Source of the DNA: JBCCAG01 sp050331115
GTDB lineage: Bacteria > Cyanobacteriota > Cyanobacteriia > CAKZMO01
Direction: 5' to 3'
Length of the DNA: 11,357 nucleotides
NCBI GenBank assembly: GCA_050331115.1
Contig: JBHJHD010000009.1
Coordinates: 1-11,357, forward strand
Below are positions 1-5,196 of this stretch, piece after piece (the stretch's first letter is position 1; each line of letters starts with the position of its first letter). The position numbers were made by a program, and so were the translations under genes. The notes below the pieces were generated by a model. That model made no database searches. It was not told the DNA's origin and was given only the letters and a program-made list of their open reading frames with translations.

Positions 1-2
1 AT

Positions 3-83
3 GTGGCGACGGCGATTCGGGGGGGCGCGTCGTTGGTGCATGGGGTGCAGATGTTGGACCATGTGAAAAATATTGCCATGTAA
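3..83 (+). CDS. C-terminal fragment of an upstream gene, possibly dihydropteroate synthase
   Basis: An open frame runs in from the left edge and stops at TAA 81-83, giving 26 residues beginning VATAIRGGASLVHGV and ending NIAM. The last-helix and strand pattern (small-residue helix, GAS, hydrophobic pair, H-x-V, then a helix) resembles the C-terminus of dihydropteroate synthase (FolP), where the usual text is GAS-(I/V)-V-R-V-H-D-V. FolP joins 4-aminobenzoate to a pterin in folate synthesis. If the match is right, two residues including the family Arg of RVHD are missing and the Asp is Gly. The fragment is too short to be certain; another TIM-barrel enzyme, or chance, remains possible. Confidence 0.35.
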   Translation: MATAIRGGASLVHGVQMLDHVKNIAM

Positions 84-105
84 CGGGTCGACCCAAAACT
101 CGTAG

Positions 106-127
106 GGGCGCACGGGGCCGTGCGCCC
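106..127. repeat. GC-rich palindromic repeat, possible terminator of the upstream gene
   Basis: GGGCGCACGG (106-115) and CCGTGCGCCC (118-127) are a perfect 10-bp inverted repeat separated by two bases. It lies 22 bp after the stop at 83. Palindromes of this GGGCGCACGG...CCGTGCGCCC type are widely scattered in cyanobacterial genomes, so it is probably a mobile or interspersed repeat. It could also terminate the upstream gene, although no T-run follows. Confidence 0.65.
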
Positions 128-223
128 TCTTCGCCGGACAAGATATAAATTATTTGTGTTTGGGTTGTTCGTGGTTTGGGGATGTCGTTTTGGTCATCGA
201 GTGTTTGGGTCGAACCGCAAGAA

Positions 224-243
224 TTGGGGACGCTTGTCCCCAA
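224..243. repeat. Hairpin TTGGGGAC-GCTT-GTCCCCAA
   Basis: A perfect 8-bp inverted repeat with a GCTT tetraloop. It is followed by a C-rich stretch and a second small hairpin, GGGCGG (255-260) with CCGCCC (265-270). The pair is probably a repeat remnant; no T-tract supports a strong terminator. Confidence 0.5.
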
Positions 244-389
244 ACCCCTGCTGAGGGCGGATTGCCGCCCCCAGACCCCCTGCAAAAGTGATGTGCTTGG
301 TTTCGGTGGCGTTTTTGGATCTGTTGGTACAGAGTTCAGGCATCCTCTTTGCTCAGACGCAGTGGATGGAGAGTTCGGAATGAAGTGGC

Positions 390-425
390 GTAGGTCGGGT
401 TGGAGCATAGCGTAACCCAACGACC
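390..425. repeat. Cyanobacterial interspersed repeat of the GGTTGGGTT...AACCCAAC type
   Basis: The segment begins GTAGGTCGGGTTG and ends AACCCAACGACC. Its ends pair (GGTCG 393-397 with CGACC 421-425, and GGGTT 397-401 with AACCC 414-418 as overlapping alternatives). This resembles a short dyad repeat found in many cyanobacterial spacers. It is followed directly by a HIP1 octamer at 426-433. No function is shown by the sequence. Confidence 0.55.
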
Positions 426-531
426 GCGATCGCTGAGCTTTGGCGAAGCCACAGGGAATTCTCACTTCTCCTTCAGGTCAGGATTGGGTTTAGTCGTTAC
501 ACTCGTTAACGTTATACCCGGCAGAACTTCT

Positions 532-536
532 AGGAG
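532..536 (+). promoter_or_regulatory. Ribosome binding site of arsS
   Basis: AGGAG lies six bases before the ATG at 543. It is the clearest Shine-Dalgarno sequence in the window and fixes the arsS start. Confidence 0.75.
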
Positions 537-542
537 AGCTCT

Positions 543-1640
543 ATGGTGCAGTCGAAGCGTGAGGCGAACCGCATCGGTCAATCTAATCCTACTCAGTCGC
601 TTCAGTGGCGGCGATCGCCCTTGGCGGACCCACAGCACCAGCTGCAGGCATTGGACGCGGTTGACCTGTCGCACACGGCTCACGGTGGCGACTTTCCGGC
701 GGCGATCGCTCATCACGGCTGGGAGAACTTGCGCCCCGCTGCCCTGGAAATTTTTCAGATCAACGTCGGTAAGCTGTGCAACATGACCTGTCGCCACTGC
801 CACGTGGACGCGGGGCCGGATCGGCGAGAGAACATGGACCGGGAGACGGTGGAGGCCTGCCTACGGGCGCTAGACCTGACGGGGGCGCATACGGTGGATT
901 TGACGGGCGGGGCACCAGAGCTGAATCCGCATTTTCGCTATTTGGTGGACGAGTGCGTCAAGCGGGGCAAGCACGTGATTGATCGCTGCAATTTGACGGT
1001 GCTGCTGCTGCCGACTATGGCGGACCTGCCCGAGTGGTTTGCGGAGCGGGGGGTGGAGGTCGTGTGCTCGCTGCCCCACTACCGCAGGTTCAATACCGAC
1101 AGTCAGCGAGGCGAGGGCGCGTTTGAGAAGTCGATTGAGGCCCTGAAGCTTCTGAACGCGGTGGGCTACGGCAGCGGCGACCCGAATAAGCGGCTGACGC
1201 TGGTGTCAAACCCGGTGGGCGCGTTTTTGGCCAGCAACCAGGCGAAGCTAGAGCAGGAGTGGAAGCGCGGGCTGCTGAAGAACCACGGCGTCCGCTTCGA
1301 TCGCCTGATTGCGTTGAACAATATGCCCATTTCTCGCTTTTTGGAGTGGCTGCAGGAGACGGGGAACCTGGAGGGCTATATGGAGCTGCTAGTGAACGCC
1401 TTTAACCCAGCGACGGTGGAGGGCCTGATGTGTCGCAATACGCTGTCGGTATCTTGGGACGGGCGGCTGTTTGACTGCGATTTTAACCAGATGCTGGATC
1501 TGGAGATCGACGGAGTGGATGCGCCGAATATTCGCGACTTTCAGCCGGAGTGGCTGGCGCGATCGATTGTTACGGGTCGGCACTGCTTTGGCTGTACGGC
1601 AGGGGCGGGGAGCTCTTGCGGTGGAGCTATTGAGGCGTAG
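543..1640 (+). CDS. arsS: Arsenosugar biosynthesis radical SAM protein ArsS
   Basis: A radical S-adenosylmethionine enzyme of 365 residues. ArsS-type enzymes act on methylated arsenic made by ArsM and use SAM to attach the deoxyadenosyl group to arsenic on the way to arsenosugars. The radical SAM cluster motif C-x3-C-x2-C is C79, C83 and C86 (LCNMTCRHCH), followed by the SAM-binding TGGAPEL at 121-127. The second half carries C297 (LMCRNT), C312 (FDCDF), C348, C351 and C359 (HCFGCTAGAGSSCGG), a Cys-rich tail typical of the family that may hold an auxiliary cluster. Some relatives use selenocysteine in this tail; here C359 is an ordinary TGC codon. The start at 543 is set by AGGAG at 532-536. 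The N-terminal 65 residues are variable and look disordered. No ArsM, ArsR or arsenite pump is encoded next to it here. The next gene is convergent, so arsS seems to be transcribed alone or with genes to the left. Confidence 0.93.
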   Translation: MVQSKREANRIGQSNPTQSLQWRRSPLADPQHQLQALDAVDLSHTAHGGDFPAAIAHHGWENLRPAALEIFQINVGKLCNMTCRHCHVDAGPDRRENMDRETVEACLRALDLTGAHTVDLTGGAPELNPHFRYLVDECVKRGKHVIDRCNLTVLLLPTMADLPEWFAERGVEVVCSLPHYRRFNTDSQRGEGAFEKSIEALKLLNAVGYGSGDPNKRLTLVSNPVGAFLASNQAKLEQEWKRGLLKNHGVRFDRLIALNNMPISRFLEWLQETGNLEGYMELLVNAFNPATVEGLMCRNTLSVSWDGRLFDCDFNQMLDLEIDGVDAPNIRDFQPEWLARSIVTGRHCFGCTAGAGSSCGGAIEA

Positions 1641-1653
1641 CTTTCGCTTCTCG

Positions 1654-1687
1654 CAGTCAGTTCACGCGGCCAGTCAGTTCACGCGGC
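1654..1687. repeat. Perfect 17-bp tandem duplication
   Basis: CAGTCAGTTCACGCGGC occurs twice with no gap (1654-1670 and 1671-1687), 14 bp after the arsS stop. It is non-coding and recent, as the two copies are identical. No hairpin is formed by it. Confidence 0.9.
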
Positions 1688-1696
1688 GATCTGCCA

Positions 1697-1731
1697 GGCG
1701 ATCGCGCGATCGCCCTAGGCTAAATTAGGGC
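1697..1731. repeat. Two abutting HIP1 sites and a small dyad in the convergent spacer
   Basis: GGCGATCGCGCGATCGCC (1697-1714) is a perfect 18-bp palindrome made of two directly adjoining GCGATCGC octamers. It overlaps a second inverted repeat, GCCCTA (1712-1717) with TAGGGC (1726-1731), which covers the stop codon of the minus-strand gene. Either could form a hairpin between the two converging transcripts, but neither is followed by a T-run, so a terminator role is uncertain. Confidence 0.55.
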
Positions 1732-3467
1732 TTTACCTGTCCGTCTAGCTCAGCGCTATTGGATACTCGTGGGCCCAAGACGGCTGTAGATACGGGCGGG
1801 CGCCAGCCGTCTCGGTGCGAGGTAAGCAACAGCTTAGGGTGCTGCTTGCACAGCGCTGTCAGCGCCTTGTTGTGATCTGAGGTGGAAAGTTCTAGCTCCT
1901 GCCGCAGCGACAGAAAATATGAGCGGCTCATCGCCGGCGTCACCGCACCAAATGTCAGCGCCTCCTTTAAGACGCTCTGATAGATCTGCTGCCGCTGAGC
2001 GTATAGCTGCGGCACGACGCGCGCTAGCACATAGACCTCATCAGCATTTAAGTCAGTGAGCGATCGCCCCTCTAACGCCTTAGCGGCATCAAAGTTGAGC
2101 GTTGCCAGCTGCCGGCGTAGGCTATGGGCAAATTTCTCTCGCCTATAGCGGTGCAGGCTCCGTCCCCAAGTCTGCCGGAGCCAAAAGCTGCTGACCATCA
2201 CAATCAAAATTATGTAGACCGTGGGCAGCGGAGCCGGGAGCTGGCGAATCAGACCGCTTGCCCCCGTCAGCACCAGGAAGAGGTTGAACGCGATAAAGGT
2301 GCACAGCGTGAACATCCGGTGTCGAATCAGGTCAATGCCTGCGGGTCGACTGCGGCGGCGCTGATATACTTTGTAGCGCTTTTCTAATAGGCAGCCTAGA
2401 CCGTAGCTCCCTAGCGTAAACAGTCCCAGCGTCAGGGGCACAGCAGCGAGCTTGGGGATTGCGATCGGCTGCTCAAAAAGGTAGAACCCCGGCCCTAAAA
2501 GGTTGAGCATGAGGGTATCGTCGTGGGTCCACATCCCAGACTGAAAATAGTCCCAGCTGCCAGAGTAGAGATAGTAGTAGCAGAAATAGCCTAAAACGAG
2601 GCCGACATAGCCATAGCGGACCCACCGCTGCTGGGGCTGACGGATGCTGGCCCAGTAGGTGCGCTCTGCGTCAATGTCGATGCAGGGCGACTGGCAAGCC
2701 ACGCAGGCGCTCTGCTCCTGGCTGTTCACCACCGTGCGGCACATCGACTGGGTAATTGGGCTGGCCGGACGGTCTATATGGGCAGCGCTATTGACGAGGC
2801 CTCGGGGTTCAGCGAAGATAGCCTGTACCGGTGCCATGGGGCAAAAGTAGTGGCACCAGCTCTTACCGTCGTAAAGAAAGCCCACCGCGATCGCCGCCCC
2901 AATGGTGGCAATTAAAAAGACCCCTAGGGCAACTCGGTGCGCACTGAAGATCAGAATGCGGCTGCACAGCCCGATAAACAGCAGGCCAAACTGCAGGGAG
3001 GTGTGGTTTCGCCCCAGCCAAGAATTCTTCGATATTGTGGGGACGGCGTGGCGAACAATGCCGTTTCGGGTGCTCACCCGCCTGCGCTGCCAGCCCAAAG
3101 CGCGAGGCAGCTGGGAGAGGAAAGACAGGGGGCAAATGCGCCGCCAGGTCTCGTGACCAAATACGAGCAAGATAAAAATTGCGCTAGGGATGACAATGCC
3201 CCAGAAAAAAGTCGTTCCGAGCGCGTAGGGGACCTCTTTCATGCACTGACCTTGAAGCTCGACGCAGCGGCTTGGGTCAATGCGCAGAGGGCTATTGAGG
3301 CGATTGGGATGGGTTACCCAGCTTGAAACCGGGTCGTAGAAGAGAGATGCAATAAGTAGCCCCCAGCCGGTGGTCAAACCCCACCTGATGCGGTGCATCG
3401 TCGTTTCTGAAACTTTGGCTAGCATTGCGTATGGCCATAAATCACTATTTACTCTTGGCTTCAGCAC
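1725..3467 (-). CDS. Membrane-bound 4Fe-4S protein (NapH/NosR/RdxA-like) with extra C-terminal domain
   Basis: A protein of 580 residues if the GTG at 3467 is used. ATGs at 3425 (residue 15) and 3398 (residue 24) are good alternatives, since the first membrane helix begins near residue 28. No clear ribosome site decides. About eight membrane segments are visible, near 28-46, 85-105, 158-176, 180-198, 283-301, 339-361, 385-403 and 414-431. Iron-sulfur-type motifs are RRICPLSFLSQ (C112, lacking the first Cys of C-x3-CP), WCHYFCPMAP (C205, C209, a full C-x3-CP) and C243 with CVACQSPC (C255, C258, C262), a possible 4Fe-4S site. C68 and C75 lie in the loop after the first helix. Residues 440-580 form a soluble, mainly helical tail with no motif I recognise. 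Polyferredoxins with CP motifs pass electrons across or along the membrane to reductases or maturation systems; the partner here is unknown. The gene converges on arsS and diverges from the efflux operon. Membrane Fe-S character is well supported; the exact role is not. Confidence 0.8.
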   Translation of the reverse strand: MLKPRVNSDLWPYAMLAKVSETTMHRIRWGLTTGWGLLIASLFYDPVSSWVTHPNRLNSPLRIDPSRCVELQGQCMKEVPYALGTTFFWGIVIPSAIFILLVFGHETWRRICPLSFLSQLPRALGWQRRRVSTRNGIVRHAVPTISKNSWLGRNHTSLQFGLLFIGLCSRILIFSAHRVALGVFLIATIGAAIAVGFLYDGKSWCHYFCPMAPVQAIFAEPRGLVNSAAHIDRPASPITQSMCRTVVNSQEQSACVACQSPCIDIDAERTYWASIRQPQQRWVRYGYVGLVLGYFCYYYLYSGSWDYFQSGMWTHDDTLMLNLLGPGFYLFEQPIAIPKLAAVPLTLGLFTLGSYGLGCLLEKRYKVYQRRRSRPAGIDLIRHRMFTLCTFIAFNLFLVLTGASGLIRQLPAPLPTVYIILIVMVSSFWLRQTWGRSLHRYRREKFAHSLRRQLATLNFDAAKALEGRSLTDLNADEVYVLARVVPQLYAQRQQIYQSVLKEALTFGAVTPAMSRSYFLSLRQELELSTSDHNKALTALCKQHPKLLLTSHRDGWRPPVSTAVLGPRVSNSAELDGQVKP

Positions 3468-3621
3468 CTATTACCTATCTGTGATTTTTCTATCGCATCA
3501 GGACAATCACAGTAGAGCCAGTCTTCAAGTAGTCCGCTGTTTTCTACCCTTTCAGTGCACTAATATTCATCTCTCTTGGGGCTAAGGACGATCACTGAGG
3601 AAAAGAGTTCCAAAGGTAAAA

Positions 3622-3650
3622 TTTGTAACATAATTAAGTTTTGTAACATA
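3622..3650 (-). promoter_or_regulatory. Paired GTTACAAA direct repeats (HLR1-like half-sites)
   Basis: TTTGTAACATA occurs at 3622-3632 and again at 3640-3650. Read on the minus strand each holds GTTACAAA, which fits the half-site (G/T)TTACA(T/A)(T/A) of the HLR1 element bound by the response regulator RpaB in cyanobacteria. The copies are 18 bp apart start to start, whereas classical HLR1 half-sites are 10 bp apart, so binding by RpaB is only a suggestion. Confidence 0.3.
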
Positions 3651-3735
3651 CTTGGATTTTGTTGCAAATTGCAGGGCGGTAACCCTGGGTGACGAGGAGC
3701 CCAGTTCGTGTAATACCAAAGCTGTGTAATCCAAA

Positions 3736-3741
3736 TACAAT
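3736..3741 (+). promoter_or_regulatory. Candidate -10 box of the RND efflux operon
   Basis: TACAAT matches five of six positions of the TATAAT consensus and lies 52 bp before the ATG at 3794. No -35 sequence of quality is present 16-19 bp upstream. The inverted repeat at 3744-3761 would cover the transcription start if this box is used. Confidence 0.3.
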
Positions 3742-3743
3742 AT

Positions 3744-3761
3744 CCAATATCAATGTATTGG
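3744..3761. promoter_or_regulatory. Inverted repeat CCAATA-N6-TATTGG, possible operator
   Basis: CCAATA (3744-3749) and TATTGG (3756-3761) form a perfect dyad with a six-base centre, just downstream of the candidate -10 box and 32 bp before the adaptor start. Its size suits a dimeric repressor such as a TetR- or MarR-type protein, which often control RND operons. No such regulator gene is in the window. Confidence 0.35.
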
Positions 3762-3793
3762 GGTCATTCGCTATGGCGATCGCCATCTAACCC

Positions 3794-5152
3794 ATGAGTA
3801 ACACTCGGTTTGAACTTGCCCTTCCGCTACGTTGCTCCCGTCTCATGCTGACCCTGCCGCGCTTAGGGCTCGCCGCGCTTCTGCTGCTCTCCGCCTGCAG
3901 CACGCCCAACACCGATGCCCAGGCCCAGCGCCCTGAAGATGCCGGCGCGGGCATTACCGCCGTAGACGCCGCGATCGCCCGCGTCGCCGACCTTAAAACC
4001 GCAAGCGAATACACGGGAACCACCTTCCCCCACCGTGAAGTCTCGCTGCGATCGCAGGTGGAAGGTCAGGTGCTCAGCGTTATCGTCGACCTCGGGGACC
4101 CCGTGGAGCAAGGGCAAACCCTGGTGCAGATTGACGACGGCTTGCTCGCAGCGACGGTGGCCGAAGCTCAGGCCGAGGTGGCCGCCCGACAGGCGGACGT
4201 CGCCAGCCTGCAGGCCGAAGTAGACGCGGCCCGCATCCAGGTGGAAGAGGCCAGGCTGGCGCTGCAGCAGGCCCGCTCTGACGTCAGCCGTCTAGGGCAG
4301 CTCTCTGAAGACGGGGCGATCGCGGCCCAGGAAGTGGAGCAGGCCCAGACCCAGGCCGACATTGCCCAGCAAACCGTGCAGTCCGCCCTACAGCAGGTGC
4401 AGACCCGGCAGCAGGCGGTAGATGCTGCCAGAGGGCGCATCACGGCCCAGGCCGCTTTAGTCGATCAGGCGGAGCAGCGGCGGGCTTACACCACCCTAAC
4501 GGCCCCGGTAGCTGGTTCGGTCATCGCTCGGGAGGTAGAGCCCGGAGACCTGGCCCAGCCGGGGAGTGCGCTGCTGACTCTGGGAGATCTGAGTGAGATT
4601 GTAGTACAGGTACAGATTTCAGAGTTAGATCTGGCCGGCATCGCGCCGGGACAGCCCGCTCAGGTGCAGCTCGATGCCTTCCCCGACCAGACTTTTGCGG
4701 GACGGGTCACTCAGGTTTCCCCGGTGGCCGACCCCGCCGCGCGGCTGATTCCTGTGGAGGTGACCATTCCTAACGCTAGCGGGCGTATCGGCATCGGCCT
4801 GCTGGCGAGGGTCCAGTTTACCGAGGCGGGCAGTCAGCGGGTGGTGGTGCCAGAGACGGCGCTTCAGACGGCTGACCAGACCGCGCCTCAAGCGTCACAG
4901 GCGGTTGGTCGACCGGCCGACGTTGCCCCCCAGACCGCAACGCTATTTGTGGTTCGAGACGCTGACGCGGATACCGCGACGGTAGAGGCGCGATCCGTAC
5001 GGCTGGGCGATCGCGCCGACAATCAGGTGGAGGTCCTGTCGGGGCTTGAGCCCGGTGAAGCCTATGTGGGCCGCAGCAGCGCCCCCTTGAGCGACGGCGA
5101 CTCGGTGCGCCTCAGCTTGATCTCCGAGACTTCTAGCGCTCAAGACTTCTAG
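3794..5152 (+). CDS. RND efflux periplasmic adaptor (membrane fusion protein), lipoprotein
   Basis: A 452-residue HlyD/AcrA-type adaptor that bridges an inner-membrane RND pump and an outer-membrane TolC-type channel. The N-terminus has a hydrophobic stretch ending in a lipobox, LLSAC with C35, so it is probably a lipoprotein facing the periplasm. The first half of the biotinyl-lipoyl-like domain is near 82-115 (VEGQVLSVIVDLGDPVEQG), followed by a long Ala/Gln/Glu-rich coiled-coil hairpin (about 118-230) that would contact the channel. The second lipoyl half is near 236-266 (LTAPVAGSV...EPGDL), then the beta-barrel (about 268-345) and a membrane-proximal domain (about 346-445). The start is uncertain: ATG at 3794 gives a long n-region, while ATG at 3845 (residue 18) gives a more usual lipoprotein signal; neither has a ribosome site. 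The last codons and the stop lie inside a 16-bp tandem repeat. The pump gene follows 44 bp downstream, so the two form an operon. The substrate cannot be told from sequence. Confidence 0.93.
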   Translation: MSNTRFELALPLRCSRLMLTLPRLGLAALLLLSACSTPNTDAQAQRPEDAGAGITAVDAAIARVADLKTASEYTGTTFPHREVSLRSQVEGQVLSVIVDLGDPVEQGQTLVQIDDGLLAATVAEAQAEVAARQADVASLQAEVDAARIQVEEARLALQQARSDVSRLGQLSEDGAIAAQEVEQAQTQADIAQQTVQSALQQVQTRQQAVDAARGRITAQAALVDQAEQRRAYTTLTAPVAGSVIAREVEPGDLAQPGSALLTLGDLSEIVVQVQISELDLAGIAPGQPAQVQLDAFPDQTFAGRVTQVSPVADPAARLIPVEVTIPNASGRIGIGLLARVQFTEAGSQRVVVPETALQTADQTAPQASQAVGRPADVAPQTATLFVVRDADADTATVEARSVRLGDRADNQVEVLSGLEPGEAYVGRSSAPLSDGDSVRLSLISETSSAQDF

Positions 5153-5187
5153 TGCTCAAGACTTCTAGCACTCAAGACCTCTAGCCC
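5128..5187 (+). repeat. 16-bp tandem repeat spanning the adaptor stop codon
   Basis: Units GACTTCTAGCGCTCAA (5128-5143), GACTTCTAGTGCTCAA (5144-5159) and GACTTCTAGCACTCAA (5160-5175) are followed by a partial GACCTCTAG. The adaptor stop TAG (5150-5152) is in the second unit. Because 16 is not a multiple of three, reading through the array visits each frame in turn and meets TAG in every case. Confidence 0.92.
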
Positions 5188-5196
5188 AAACATGCC

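Larger units (their letters stand above)
84..542. other. Spacer with several hairpins and interspersed repeats upstream of arsS
   Basis: No convincing gene lies in these 459 bp. Short open frames here (for example 176-415) are made of repeat-derived sequence and have no recognisable protein features. The spacer holds a GC-rich palindrome (106-127), two small hairpins (224-243 and 255-270), a cyanobacterial interspersed repeat (390-425) and a HIP1 site (426-433). Close to arsS there are three GTTA steps (496, 505, 511) and a TATACC at 513-518 that could be part of a promoter, but no good -35 element accompanies it. Confidence 0.6.
3468..3793. promoter_or_regulatory. Divergent, AT-rich promoter region between the Fe-S protein and the RND operon
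   Basis: This 326-bp spacer is clearly more AT-rich than its flanks and must carry the start signals of both divergent genes. It contains a pair of TTTGTAACATA direct repeats (3622-3632 and 3640-3650), a second pair of direct repeats GTGTAATACCAAA/GTGTAATCCAAAT (3708-3720 and 3724-3736), a TACAAT hexamer at 3736-3741 that could be a -10 box for the RND operon, and a dyad at 3744-3761. No good -35 element is seen at the right distance, so activator dependence is possible. No gene is seen in it. Confidence 0.5.

Noticed and set aside
176..803. Overlapping short open frames on both strands in the spacer and over the start of arsS
   Set aside because: They run through hairpins and repeats or shadow the arsS N-terminus and show no protein-like features.
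1654..1687. Tandem copies as a start of a CRISPR array
   Set aside because: The two copies abut without a spacer and there are no cas genes.
1697..1714. Long palindrome as a specific operator
   Set aside because: It consists of two HIP1 octamers, which are abundant throughout cyanobacterial genomes, so the symmetry needs no operator to explain it.
1725..3467. Functional link of the Fe-S membrane protein to ArsS as a reductase partner
   Set aside because: The genes converge and share no operon; proximity alone does not support a shared pathway.
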